DNA of 64,000 nt from Nitrosovibrio sp. Nv4. GTDB taxonomy: Bacteria > Pseudomonadota > Gammaproteobacteria > Burkholderiales > Nitrosomonadaceae. Below the pieces are notes generated by a model that saw only the letters and a program-made list of their open reading frames with translations, was not told where the DNA came from and searched no databases. Shown piece after piece: positions 9,383-19,099 of this stretch. Position 1 is the stretch's first letter; every line of letters begins with the position of its first letter. The stretch lies in assembly GCF_900215485.1 (NCBI RefSeq), contig NZ_OCMZ01000002.1, forward strand, positions 1,240,001 to 1,304,000, written 5' to 3'. Position numbers and translations under genes: made by a program.

Positions 9383-10714
9383 ATGCAAAGAGAAGCTGAA
9401 GAGAAATCCAGGTACGCCGTCGTGGCGGCCGTACAACTGCCGAGCGTGAGCGATAGCGAGTTCGAGGCGTCGCTGAGCGAGCTGCGCGAACTCGCAAAAA
9501 CACTGGGGTATGAAGTCGTCCGCACGTTCGTGCAGAAGCGCTCTGGCTTTGACATGACGGCATACTTGGGTGCCGGCAAGCGGCAGGAACTACGCAGCTT
9601 CGTGAACAAGGAGCCCGCAGGGTTCGAGGAAACAGCCGCTAACCCTGACAGCCGGGATATCGATACCATCCTGATCGACCACGAAATCTCACCATCGCAG
9701 GCGCGCAACCTTGAAAAAGAGGTCGGCTGCGAGGTAATGGACCGCACTATGGTCATCCTCGAAATTTTTCATCGCAATGCCCGCTCTCGCGCTGCGCGCG
9801 CCCAAGTGGAGATCGCGCGCCTCGGGTACATGGCGCCACGCCTGCGCGAGGCGGCGAAGCTTGCGGGGCCGCAAGGGCGGCAGCGCAGCGGCGTCGGTGG
9901 CCGGGGCGGCGGCGAGTCGCACACTGAATTGGACCGACGCAAGATCCGTGATCGCATCGCCGAACTTCAACAGGAAATCGTCGCGATGGATGCCGAGCGC
10001 AAGACGCAGCGTGCGCGGCGGCAAGAGCGCCAAGGACTCGCCAGCGTGGCGCTCGTCGGCTATACAAACGCCGGCAAGTCCACCTTGATGCGGGCTCTCA
10101 CGGGAAGCGAAGTGCTGGTCGCGAATAAACTTTTTGCTACGCTTGATACCACAGTGCGTGCCCTTCAACCGGAGAGCGTGCCACGCGTGCTCGTCAGTGA
10201 TACGGTCGGTTTCATAAAAAATTTGCCACACGGACTGGTCGCTTCGTTCAAGTCAACACTAGACGAAGCGCTTGATGCATCCCTGCTGCTGCACGTCATC
10301 GATGCAAGCGATCCCGGTTTTGAGCGTCAGCTCGAGGTCACCGAGGGAGTGCTTGAGGAGATCGGTGCGAATGTCGTGCCACGTATCCGCGTATTCAACA
10401 AGATCGACCACGTCGGCGATGCAGCAGCGCAAGCTGAACGCGAAGAGGCATTGCGAACACAGTACCCGAATTGCGTCGTGATGAGTGCACGCCGCCCTGA
10501 CGAAATCGCGAAGCTCCGCCAGACGATCGTCGCGTTTTTCCAGCAAAATCTGGTTGAGGCCGAGCTTTTTCTTCCCTGGTCGGCACAGCAACTGCGCGGG
10601 GAAATTTACGCAAGCTGCCAGGTGCTGGGGGAGTACTCAAACAGTGAGGGCGCCTTCTTTCGGGTTCGCGGCGAGCCCAATGCCGTGAAGAACCTGCGCG
10701 AGCGGTTCAGCTAG
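9383..10714 (+). CDS. hflX: GTPase HflX, ribosome-associated
   Basis: A 443-aa GTPase of the Obg-HflX superfamily that binds the 50S subunit and rescues stalled or stress-damaged ribosomes. The N-terminal glycine-rich domain has GAGKRQEL and the conserved IDTILIDHEISPSQARNLEK region. The G domain has G1 GYTNAGKSTL near residue 228, G3 DTVGFIKNLPHGLVASFKST near 272 and G4 NKID near 338. It lacks an hfq neighbour, unlike the gammaproteobacterial hfq-hflX order. Sequence just after the stop carries a cytochrome P450 fragment from elsewhere. Confidence 0.95.
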   Translation: MQREAEEKSRYAVVAAVQLPSVSDSEFEASLSELRELAKTLGYEVVRTFVQKRSGFDMTAYLGAGKRQELRSFVNKEPAGFEETAANPDSRDIDTILIDHEISPSQARNLEKEVGCEVMDRTMVILEIFHRNARSRAARAQVEIARLGYMAPRLREAAKLAGPQGRQRSGVGGRGGGESHTELDRRKIRDRIAELQQEIVAMDAERKTQRARRQERQGLASVALVGYTNAGKSTLMRALTGSEVLVANKLFATLDTTVRALQPESVPRVLVSDTVGFIKNLPHGLVASFKSTLDEALDASLLLHVIDASDPGFERQLEVTEGVLEEIGANVVPRIRVFNKIDHVGDAAAQAEREEALRTQYPNCVVMSARRPDEIAKLRQTIVAFFQQNLVEAELFLPWSAQQLRGEIYASCQVLGEYSNSEGAFFRVRGEPNAVKNLRERFS

Positions 10715-10735
10715 TCACGGTAAATCAGCTTCGGA

Positions 10736-10945
10736 TGACCGAATAGATAAAATTGGTGTGTAACTAATCTGAAGCTGACCAAGTCACCCATAACCTCGCT
10801 GCCAGTCAACAAAGGGCTTGAAACGGATTCGCAATCATTTGGAGTAAATTGCCCAGCAAAAAATCGCCCTTGACCTGTGGAACTGTTTTGTTATGCGACA
10901 TCGTCAATACAGTTAGAAGTTTCAATTACGATTTCATTAGCATTC
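10736..10945 (-). pseudogene. Cytochrome P450 N-terminal fragment, decayed copy
   Basis: Read on the minus strand this segment encodes a broken version of the N-terminus of the P450 at 38811-40208: VPQVKGDFLLGNL, then ANPFQALC, then a frameshift before the W-Q-R-x-Y-G stretch and FYLFGHPK. Matching plus-strand segments include 'cagcttcggatgaccgaat' at 10736 and near 39985, and 'ggcttgaaacggattcgca' in both copies. No other part of the P450 is present. It is a non-functional partial duplicate lying directly after hflX. Confidence 0.85.
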
Positions 10946-11101
10946 AATGCGACGTATGCATCAATCAGAATAAGCCAAACAAAAGCAACTCACGATCTGT
11001 TCTATGCCATGATCAGTCATCGACCGGTAAACAACTCAGAATTTGATCAATTCTTGTCCGGTGATAACAACTGTACTCGGCTCGACAGCTTGTCGCGAGC
11101 T

Positions 11102-11290
11102 TTATTTTTCTGCTACAGATTGGCATTTATCAACAAATGCTTGCCGCTCAGCTTCGTTTTCGAAAGTTGGAAGTACCGCCTGCATTCCTATGCCAGAACA
11201 ATTCGTGGAATTTACTTCAGGAACCGCGCCACCACAACTAATCAAAGCGGCACTAAGGGCAATAATCAATACAATATATTTAGAACTCAT
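11102..11290 (-). CDS. Small lipoprotein of unknown function
   Basis: A 62-aa protein with a short basic start, a hydrophobic stretch IVLIIALSAALI and a lipobox-like LISC near residue 19, followed by a 44-residue mature part with two further cysteines. A good ribosome binding site (AGAGGAAG) lies about eight bases before the ATG. It would be exported and lipid-anchored. It sits between the P450 fragment and the first tmRNA-end repeat. The family is not recognised. Confidence 0.65.
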   Translation of the reverse strand: MSSKYIVLIIALSAALISCGGAVPEVNSTNCSGIGMQAVLPTFENEAERQAFVDKCQSVAEK

Positions 11291-11480
11291 TAAATTCTTC
11301 CTCTTTAAAAATCATCAACATGGCGCTGATTCAAGTCAAAATGCAACTAGTGGTTGCTTGGTCTAGCTCACCGACACCCCGAAGGATACCTCATCAGGAG
11401 TTCTAAAAACCAAGGGGAAGTTAGAAAGGTTTCAACCCGGACCGAACAAGTTCGTCGCATTTCAGATTAATACGAGATCC

Positions 11481-11538
11481 AATTAAAAAGCCACCCGCTG
11501 GGGTGGCTTTTTAATTGGTGGGCGGCGGGAATCGAACC
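11481..11538. repeat. tmRNA-end repeat copy 1 (putative distal att site) with terminator hairpin
   Basis: A perfect 16-bp-stem hairpin (AATTAAAAAGCCACCC / GGGTGGCTTTTTAATT, loop GCTG) at 11481-11516 is followed by GGCGGCGGGAATCGAACC at 11521-11538. The latter is identical to the 3' T-arm/acceptor part of the tmRNA gene at 22696-22713. Sequence upstream (from about 11425) also resembles the DNA downstream of tmRNA. This is a displaced copy of the tmRNA 3' end, as expected for an integration site. Confidence 0.75.
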
Positions 11539-11600
11539 AGAACCCAACACGACCGCGTCAGTGCTTAATGTTAGCCGAAAATATATGGTCCGATTCCCGG

Positions 11601-11624
11601 TAAATACCCTCAAAAATACCCCCA
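11601..11624 (+). other. Possible integrase arm-type sites
   Basis: Two close direct repeats, TAAATACCCT and AAATACCCCCA, about 10 bases apart, sit just inside the distal att copy. P4-type integrases commonly bind such short arm-type repeats next to the core site. The assignment is by position and type only. Confidence 0.35.
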
Positions 11625-11660
11625 GCGTGATTGGACGGCTTCGACTATGATCACACGTGC

Positions 11661-11684
11661 TCCGGAAAAGCCGGGTTAGCTCAG
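11661..11684. repeat. 24-base repeat shared with 40462-40485 (IS-end-like)
   Basis: This segment, beginning TCCGGAAAAGCCGGG, is identical over 24 bases to one at 40462-40485. There it lies beyond a dead IS3-type orfA upstream of the P450. It contains a short dyad (CCGG-AAAAG-CCGG) and may be the end of an insertion sequence. Both copies are near a P450 N-terminal segment. Confidence 0.6.
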
Positions 11685-12086
11685 GATTACATTAATGATG
11701 ATCTTTGTCATGATGGCTTTTCTGTTCTCTTTGCCCGAAATGCAATTGCAATCCTATTAATACGCCTTTCTATTTTCATTTTAAGGGATTTGCTCCTGAC
11801 ATACGCCTTCCGACCTACCTCTCAATAACTAGATTAAATAACCACTTTGACACTCCGGTGTACCTCAGGACAGTAGCTAATACTGTTGAGTTAGATAAAA
11901 TAGTCTACCAACCCCACCCGAAAACTTTGATTTTCGTACATAAATAAGCTCGATACCTAAACAAAAATTAGAATAAAAGAGCAAGGGGAAAATGCGCGTA
12001 CTCCGTAGATCATCTTGCATTAGAACAAATAGCTGGGGATTCCGGTAAGTCATCTTCTTAATACTTCAGGAAAAGAGCTGCTGACA
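11685..12086. other. Intergenic region upstream of the Hhe-type gene
   Basis: About 400 AT-rich bases with no supported gene. It presumably holds the promoter of the large helicase-nuclease gene. The 65-codon frame at 11631-11828 crosses the IS-end-like repeat and is not credible. Confidence 0.4.
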
Positions 12087-15000
12087 ATGGGAAATAATAT
12101 TTCATTTAAGGAAGAAAGGGCCGAGAGTAACGCGATCATATCTATCAGAGATCGTTTGCTGAAGGAGCGACATGCGCTGCTCGATCTTTCGTCGCGTAAT
12201 CGTTTGCTTAACACGCCCCTTCGAACGCGCAACAATCGTGCCCTTGAGATCGTCGATGAAAAAGCTTCAGAAGTATTCCGGCTCCTCACATCAGGTAAAA
12301 CCCTCAGCTTTTTACCGGGTGTTCAATTAAGTGAGGAGGAGCGTGCTGCTTTGGATCCCGAGGATGACGTTACCGGGGGCATTCCGCAGCCTGACGAGGA
12401 AGAAGTTAATGGGCAAGGTGTGGCCTCGCGCCACACTGATCTCCGCCTGCAGACCCGTCTCACATCTGGAGGCCTCCAGAAGCGGCTCTTCGATGTCTGG
12501 TATGACGCACAGATGCTTGAACAGGAACAAGGCGTCAATATTCTTTATCTTGCCATCGGTCTATTACGCTGGTTCGATAGCGATAGCTCTGATGTGGGAA
12601 AAAACGCCCCGCTCGTTCTGCTTCCAGTCAAGCTGGAGCGTAGCAGCGTTGCAGACAGGTTCAAGCTCAGATGGAGAGAGGAGCCGCCATCCCCAAACCT
12701 GACTCTTCAGGCAAAGATGAAGATCGAATTTGGATTATTGATAGAAGATTTCAAGGACGAGGACGAAGTTGATCTGGCGACCTATTGCACTCAGGTAGCG
12801 GAGACTGTTTCGAATCAAAAGCGGTGGGAAGTTTTGCCCGATGCCATGGTTCTCGGTTTTTTCTCATTCTCGAAATTTCTTATGTATCGTGACCTTGATC
12901 CGGACAATTGGCCGGAAGAGAGTGGAATCGATACTCATCCAATGATCTCCGCACTTTTACGGGATGGGTTTCCGGAAAGCGCTCCTCTTGTTAACGAGAC
13001 CGCCAGGATCGATGACGTCATCCTTCCCATCGAACTCCATCATGTCGTGGACGCTGACAGCTCTCAGACCGTAGCAATTGCTGAGGCAGCCCGAGGACGA
13101 ACGTTGGTCATTAAAGGGCCTCCGGGTACCGGAAAGTCGCAAACAATCACAAATATTATTGCTGCCTCTGTCGCAAATGGAAAGAAGATATTGTTCGTCG
13201 CCGAGAAAATGGCTGCGCTGGAGGTGGTACATAGACGGCTCCGTCAGGTAGGACTTGGTCCACTCACACTAGAGCTTCACTCGAACAAGGTGAACAAGCG
13301 ATCCGTCTTGGAGGAGCTCAAGCGTACCCGCGACGCTCAGCCTAGATCATCACGTAGCGACTTTACAATCATTCAGAAACTTAGCGACACAGGCGCCACC
13401 TTAAACGATTTTGCAAGCCGGCTCCACAGCCCGTTGCAACCTTGTGGCCTCTCGCCACATGCTATTCTCGGCCGTCTATCTCGCGTGCTGCAGCAAGATG
13501 ATCTTCCACTCAAATTTGATGGTGCGGATGTCTGGACTTGGGAGAGTGTAGCGCACCGGAGGGCGGTGGTAAAAGATATTGTCGAAAGGTGGCGTGGTAT
13601 AGGCCATGTTCCACAGCACATCTGGCGCGGCGTTCGACGTGGTCCGCTAGATCCAGTGGAACGGACAGCGTTATCCCGAAAGATCGAAGAATTGGCTGGT
13701 GTTTTACAAGAAGTAAGAACTCATGCCGCAGCTGCTGTGAAGCATTTGAATTGCCCAGAGCTTCGCACTTGGGACGATCTAAAATCAGCTTTAACGTTCC
13801 TTGCAGCGATCCCCTTTCCGCCAGACCTGGATCGCTCTGCCCTAGTATCTCCCGCCTGGAAAGAACATGATGTACAAGGCCTTAAAGCTCTTGTTGCGAC
13901 AGGGCGCTCCTACTCTACTGCTTGGAAAGAGGCTGAGGAACTCTTCAATGACGCTGGCCGCACTGCCGATTATACTTCCATACGCAGAGCAATCGTCACA
14001 AAGGGCACGGGCTTATTCCGGTTTCTGGATAGCAGCTACCGTGCGCAGATATCCTTGTTACGCTCATACCTGAAAGCTCCGCTTCCGAAGGGACAAAGCG
14101 AGCGATTGTTCCTCGTTGACAAGATCATTTCCGCACAGGCAGCAAAGACCGGATTTACGCAAACGCAAGCGACAGGGCAAGCCTTCGGTAATGTGTGGAA
14201 GGATGAACGCTCCAATTGGGATGTGTTAAATCGAATTCTCATGTGGCGGGCCGCGAATGATCATCTGCCAAGTTTTATCTGGAACCGATTGGCTGAAGTT
14301 GCCAACATAGACGAGATTGAGTATGCCGGAACGATCCTCTCGTCTACTTTACCAACATTGAAGGCCCATTTTGATGATTTGGTTACGTGTCTTGATCTTG
14401 ACATGAAGCCTGCTTTCGGTGTCAACAGCTCAGACGACATTCCGCTTGACGAGTTAGCAAACCACCTAACTGACTGGCGTAACGATATGGAAGGACTGAG
14501 CCATTTCATCACCTTCGCTGCACGTGGCAGATATCTTGCTGGACTCGGATGCAAGCCACTGGTAGATGCCATCCATGACGGAGTTCTGAAACACGATAAT
14601 GCGGTTAGTGTATTTGACCGGAGCTATGCAGAAATCATAAGGATTGCACTGTTCGATGCTTGGCCTGAACTGAAGGCGTTCGATGGGGAAGGACACAACA
14701 ACTTGGTAATGCTTTTTCGCCAGTTGGATCGCGAGCGCATTGAACTAGCCCAAGAACAAATCGTGGCCGAACATGCTAAGGGACGGCCACGCGGAGCTGC
14801 GGGCATTGGTCCTCTTGGCGTCCTGAACGCAGAAATCGCTAAAAAACGTGGCCATCTGCCTATTCGCCTACTCCTCGAGAAGGCTGGGGCTGCCATTCAG
14901 CAATTGAAGCCCGTCTTTATGATGAGCCCACTGTCCGTAGCCCAGTTTCTAAAACCCGGTGGCCCTACGTTCGACCTCCTTGTCATGGATGAGGCTAGCC

Positions 15001-16904
15001 AGATTGAGCCCGTAGATGCGTTGGGCGCCATCGCCCGAACTAGCCAGATAATTATCGTCGGTGACGAACACCAATTACCTCCAACCGCGTTTTTTAAAAA
15101 GTTGACGGGAGAGCAAGATCCAGAAGAGGTCGAGGATGGCGTCACAATCCAGGCCAAGGATGCGGAGAGTATTCTCGAACTCTGCCTTGCCAAGGGTGTG
15201 CCATATCGGATGCTGAGTTGGCATTATCGATCCAGGCATCAATCGCTTATTGCGGTTTCAAACCGGGAATTTTACGAAAACAAGCTCTTCATTGTTCCAA
15301 GCCCCTACGACGCTGTTGCTGGAATGGGGCTGAAGTTCAATCTCTTGAAGGATGCGCCTTACGGCCGGGGTGAATCCCGAACTAATCCTAGGGAAGCCAA
15401 GGCAATCGCGGAATCCGTGATCCGCCACGCGCGGGCGTGCCCGAATCAAAGTCTCGGCGTCGCGACTTTCTCTGTGGCTCAACGGCAAGCTGTGCTGAAA
15501 GAACTTGAACTGCTAAGACGGGCCAATCCAGAGGTGGAAGAGTTTTTCAGTGCGGCTTCCACCGAGCCATTTTTTGTAAAAAATCTGGAGAACATCCAAG
15601 GCGACGAACGTGATGTCATCCTCATCTCCATCGGATATGGTAAGACGGAACAAGGCTATCTGGCTCATGCATTCGGTCCACTTAGTGGGGAGGGCGGGGA
15701 GCGACGATTGAACGTTCTGATCTCTCGCGCCAAGCTGAGGTGCGAGGTATTCTGTAATTTTACCGGTTCAGATATCGATTTGGAAAGAACGCGAGCTCGC
15801 GGTGTAGCAGCACTCAAACTGTTTCTGACTTTCGCTGAAACGGGCAATTTTGGATTGGGCGAACCAACGGGAAAGGATTTCGATAGCGAGTTTGAGATTC
15901 AGGTATGTGAGCGTCTACAATCTCTTGACCACGATGTAAAACGTCAGATCGGGGCTTCAGGCTTTCGCGTCGACTTGGCCGTATCTGATCCAGAACGGCC
16001 GGGGCGCTTTATCCTTGGCATAGAGTGCGATGGTGCACAGTTTCATTCATCACGATCAGCACGTGATCGTGATCGACTACGTCAACAAGTTCTTGAGGCA
16101 CATGGATGGATCATCCACCGCGTGTGGAGCGCCGACTGGTTCCTGCGGCCGCAACGAGAGATGAAGAAAATCGAGGAGGCGATCGACCGAGCAAAATCTG
16201 TTTGGCGGGATCGCGACGAGGAAAGCACCCGACCGGCGCGCGCTGTACCGCTTACCTTTGAAGGAGAGAGAATTGATGACACAGAAGTGGTTACCGCCGT
16301 AGTGGACAATGACACGATCGATTCCTCTGCACTGGAGCGCCATTTCTATGTCGAGGCCAACTTCCCGGTAAACCAACAGTACGACCCACACGAAACTCCT
16401 TTGGCGGATATGGCAACATATGTTGTTAAGATTGTGGAAGTTGAAGGCCCAATCCATCTTAATGAGATCACGTCAAGGATTCGAATTCTTTGGGGACTCG
16501 GCCGGGCGGGGGCACGTATACGGGCGGTCGTCGCGCGCGCGGCCGAAGTCGCTGCCAAACGTGGGCTAATTGAGGGAAAAGATTTTTACAATTTTCCCGG
16601 TAAACCCATCACTATCCGTGATCGTTCCATAGTTACGTCTCCTACGTTACGTAAACCTGAGATACTCCCGCCTGTCGAGATAGACGAAGCTTTGTTGCGC
16701 ATTATCGACGACAACTTTGGTGCAGGTCGGAATGAGTTGATTCAAGCGGTTTCCCGAGCATTTGGGTACTCTGCCACTAGCGCACAGCTTCTTGGGGTAA
16801 TAGCGGCAGGAATTGATCGCTTGATGGCCACCGGAGGAATCGTTGAGAAAGATAACATTCTCGTACGTACCAAAGTGGCGGCTTCAGGTGTTGCAGGGCA
16901 ATAA
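12087..16904 (+). CDS. DUF4011-helicase-Vsr defence protein (Hhe type)
   Basis: A 1605-aa multidomain protein. An N-terminal DUF4011 region (LLDLSSRNRLLNTPL near residues 35-50) is followed by a superfamily I helicase core: Walker A IKGPPGTGKSQT near 344-354, the DEAS motif in LLVMDEASQIEP near 965, GDEHQLPPTAF, and a late motif LNVLISRAK near 1210. Next comes a Vsr/DUF559-like nuclease domain near 1265-1365, with FRVDLAV and GIECDGAQFHSS as likely catalytic strands. A DUF3320 domain (near 1445-1510) ends the protein. This architecture is the single-gene anti-phage system reported as DUF4011-helicase-Vsr (hhe). It lies in the tmRNA-associated island, fitting a defence role. Activity here is inferred. 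Confidence 0.88.
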   Translation: MGNNISFKEERAESNAIISIRDRLLKERHALLDLSSRNRLLNTPLRTRNNRALEIVDEKASEVFRLLTSGKTLSFLPGVQLSEEERAALDPEDDVTGGIPQPDEEEVNGQGVASRHTDLRLQTRLTSGGLQKRLFDVWYDAQMLEQEQGVNILYLAIGLLRWFDSDSSDVGKNAPLVLLPVKLERSSVADRFKLRWREEPPSPNLTLQAKMKIEFGLLIEDFKDEDEVDLATYCTQVAETVSNQKRWEVLPDAMVLGFFSFSKFLMYRDLDPDNWPEESGIDTHPMISALLRDGFPESAPLVNETARIDDVILPIELHHVVDADSSQTVAIAEAARGRTLVIKGPPGTGKSQTITNIIAASVANGKKILFVAEKMAALEVVHRRLRQVGLGPLTLELHSNKVNKRSVLEELKRTRDAQPRSSRSDFTIIQKLSDTGATLNDFASRLHSPLQPCGLSPHAILGRLSRVLQQDDLPLKFDGADVWTWESVAHRRAVVKDIVERWRGIGHVPQHIWRGVRRGPLDPVERTALSRKIEELAGVLQEVRTHAAAAVKHLNCPELRTWDDLKSALTFLAAIPFPPDLDRSALVSPAWKEHDVQGLKALVATGRSYSTAWKEAEELFNDAGRTADYTSIRRAIVTKGTGLFRFLDSSYRAQISLLRSYLKAPLPKGQSERLFLVDKIISAQAAKTGFTQTQATGQAFGNVWKDERSNWDVLNRILMWRAANDHLPSFIWNRLAEVANIDEIEYAGTILSSTLPTLKAHFDDLVTCLDLDMKPAFGVNSSDDIPLDELANHLTDWRNDMEGLSHFITFAARGRYLAGLGCKPLVDAIHDGVLKHDNAVSVFDRSYAEIIRIALFDAWPELKAFDGEGHNNLVMLFRQLDRERIELAQEQIVAEHAKGRPRGAAGIGPLGVLNAEIAKKRGHLPIRLLLEKAGAAIQQLKPVFMMSPLSVAQFLKPGGPTFDLLVMDEASQIEPVDALGAIARTSQIIIVGDEHQLPPTAFFKKLTGEQDPEEVEDGVTIQAKDAESILELCLAKGVPYRMLSWHYRSRHQSLIAVSNREFYENKLFIVPSPYDAVAGMGLKFNLLKDAPYGRGESRTNPREAKAIAESVIRHARACPNQSLGVATFSVAQRQAVLKELELLRRANPEVEEFFSAASTEPFFVKNLENIQGDERDVILISIGYGKTEQGYLAHAFGPLSGEGGERRLNVLISRAKLRCEVFCNFTGSDIDLERTRARGVAALKLFLTFAETGNFGLGEPTGKDFDSEFEIQVCERLQSLDHDVKRQIGASGFRVDLAVSDPERPGRFILGIECDGAQFHSSRSARDRDRLRQQVLEAHGWIIHRVWSADWFLRPQREMKKIEEAIDRAKSVWRDRDEESTRPARAVPLTFEGERIDDTEVVTAVVDNDTIDSSALERHFYVEANFPVNQQYDPHETPLADMATYVVKIVEVEGPIHLNEITSRIRILWGLGRAGARIRAVVARAAEVAAKRGLIEGKDFYNFPGKPITIRDRSIVTSPTLRKPEILPPVEIDEALLRIIDDNFGAGRNELIQAVSRAFGYSATSAQLLGVIAAGIDRLMATGGIVEKDNILVRTKVAASGVAGQ

Positions 16905-17391
16905 AGTCAACTATAGATCGCAATCAGGACATGGATTTGCAACGATCTCAAGCTAAAAATCGGTACGTCAGCGCAATGGTGTGAACCCTCCAGTGTCAAT
17001 ACGGTTGAGGCTAGTTAGCAAGCAGGACCGAGACTACGGTGGACGACTATATTCGCCTTGGCATTGGATAGACACGCTCATTTCCAACGGAAGAGTTGAA
17101 TGGAAGGCGGTTTTTGGAAGTCAATAATTTGGATCCAGAGAATACGGGAAGCATTTGTTGACGACAGCTTAAGTATGGGAGAAAACAACGTTATCTGTGG
17201 GTAGCGCTTTCTGTCGATATATTTTCCTTATTGTTTCTAAGGCTTTACAGATGCGTAAGCTGAGAGGCAAATTATGAGGTCATCAATGAATCAACTAGTT
17301 ATCTTGAATCTGCATGCTTCACTATTTTCAATGGTACGGATCAGTAGACCCGTCTGATCTGTTAGCTACTCATAGTAAAGGGGTTATTTAA
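16905..17391. other. Intergenic region between Hhe-type and coiled-coil genes
   Basis: About 490 bases with no supported gene, RNA or repeat. The length argues that the following gene has its own promoter. Confidence 0.4.
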
Positions 17392-18396
17392 ATGGGATGG
17401 AAAGGTACAGTTCGCTCTATTGGTGTTGCATACCGAGCGGCAGAAAGGGATGCAAAACGTCGCCAACGTGGACTCGAACAGCAACGTAAACAATACGAAA
17501 AAATGCAAGAACTAGAACAAGCCGCATATGAAGTAGATGTATATCAAAATCATATTGATGTAATCCAATCAGTACACAAGGAGTGTGGCACACTGGTGGA
17601 TTGGAAAGCAATGGCGTCTGCCCCAGAACCGGAAAAACCAAAAAATCTCAGGGAACGTGAAGCAAGAACAAAAGCCATTGCGGCTAATTACCAACCTGGA
17701 TTTACAGATAAACTTTTTAAAAGAGAAGATAAAAAGCGAAAGAAATTAGCGGATGAGATATCAAAGGCTATCGAAGATGACGAATCTGAAAATATAAACA
17801 AAATTGAGAATTGGGAAAGAGAGTATAGCGATTGGAGTAAAGACGCTCAATTGGCTCGTGGAATCCTTAATAATGACATAAAGTCAAAACTGACGGCAAT
17901 TGAGAAACTAGACCCTTTTTCCGAGATTTCGACACTAGGATCGAGCTTGTCATTTAAAATTGCAGAGAACTCAATGATAGAAACTACAATCAATATTTAC
18001 GGGGTTGAGGTTATCCCAAATGAGGTAAAAAGCTTGTTAAAGAGTGGCCATCTATCCGTGAAGCAAATGCCAAAAAGTCAATTTAACGAAATTTATCAAG
18101 ATTATGTGTGTAGCTGTGTTCTTAGAGTAGCAAACGAACTGTTTTCCATTCTCCCTGATGAAATGGTTTTTGTAACAGCGGTTGATAAATTACTGAATAG
18201 CAAAACAGGGCATCTAGAAGAAGCTCCGATTCTATCTGCTTGTGTATCACGTAATACACTGCAATCGCTCAACATGGATAATATTGATTCATCTGACTGT
18301 ATGAGTAACTTTATCCATAATATGTCGTTTAAAAAAACGAAGGGATTCGAGGCGGTAGAACGCCTTGAACCCGGATGTTTGCAAAACCGGACCTGA
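17392..18396 (+). CDS. Coiled-coil protein of unknown function, defence-island neighbour
   Basis: A 334-aa protein. Residues 15-55 (AAERDAKRRQRGLEQQRKQY..., ELEQAAYEV) and 85-160 are highly charged and helical, likely coiled coil. The C-terminal half is a mixed fold with no recognised motif. There is no signal peptide or membrane segment. The gene is AT-rich compared with core genes, in keeping with acquisition, and follows the Hhe-type gene on the same strand after 487 bases. The last residues run into unrelated-looking sequence (EPGCLQNRT), so the true C-terminus may have been replaced at a recombination junction. Confidence 0.6.
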   Translation: MGWKGTVRSIGVAYRAAERDAKRRQRGLEQQRKQYEKMQELEQAAYEVDVYQNHIDVIQSVHKECGTLVDWKAMASAPEPEKPKNLREREARTKAIAANYQPGFTDKLFKREDKKRKKLADEISKAIEDDESENINKIENWEREYSDWSKDAQLARGILNNDIKSKLTAIEKLDPFSEISTLGSSLSFKIAENSMIETTINIYGVEVIPNEVKSLLKSGHLSVKQMPKSQFNEIYQDYVCSCVLRVANELFSILPDEMVFVTAVDKLLNSKTGHLEEAPILSACVSRNTLQSLNMDNIDSSDCMSNFIHNMSFKKTKGFEAVERLEPGCLQNRT

Positions 18397-18554
18397 GCGA
18401 AAAGCCTCGCAAGCCGGTGATTATAAAACTGTGAATGTCTGCTTTTGGGAAGATTGCATGGTGGCTTGTATCGAAAACTGCCTGCCGTCCGAAAGTTACC
18501 CAGCTAATCGGTAACAGCAGTAACAATTCGCGTAAGATACGCGTAACGTTCAAT

Positions 18555-18990
18555 TCACAGGGTATTCCCCATTACCGCAAAATGAAATCGGTTCGAATAT
18601 ATCCGGTAACGGTGGTACGGTAACAGGAGCGCCGGGCAGCGGCAGCCAGCTTTTCGCAGTAAATCCGTTTCGTGCCTCCCCCATGGCCAATCCATGTTGC
18701 TGAGGGTAATGGGTTCGGACTGCCAGAAGAATTGTGCGAGAGGTTTGTGCTGTATGCTTTTGAGCCAAGTGGCGAAGTTTGAAAGCTTGACTTCGCTCTC
18801 TTCCAGCCCTTCCTCGCTACGGGAAACCAGTTTCAGAACACCGTTAGCTCCAATGCTGCCTTTAGCCATAACAAGCAAGTCGTCAAATTGACGTGGACGC
18901 TCCTTAAACAACCTCGCGGGTTGAGGCTTATCAAAAAGCTGGAAGTTACCCGGATCAAGATCGCAAGCAGTGCAACAGCATGCCAGAGTC
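18555..18990 (-). pseudogene. Remnant of an unrecognised mobile-element gene
   Basis: The minus-strand frame from about 18990 contains a cysteine cluster (TLACCCTACDLDPGNF) followed by RPRQFDDLLVMAKGSIGANG and SRSEEGLEESEVKLSNFATW. The amino-acid usage looks like real protein, but there is no start codon before the cysteine cluster. The last part (after about 18650) looks like out-of-frame sequence. It lies between the coiled-coil gene and an integrase remnant, so it is probably a decayed gene of the same element. Confidence 0.4.
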
Positions 18991-19099
18991 TCGCCTGCTT
19001 AGCCGATTTCCAGCTGTCCCAAGGTGGGCTTGCGAAGCGCCCAAAGGTCTTGTTCAGCTGAAAAAAGATTAGGGGCGTTATCTTCGCTCATGGTTTGCG

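Noticed and set aside
11521-11545. Possible tRNA from the 'gggaatcgaacc' motif
   Set aside because: Only the T-arm-like part is present; no cloverleaf can be formed and it matches the tmRNA 3' end.
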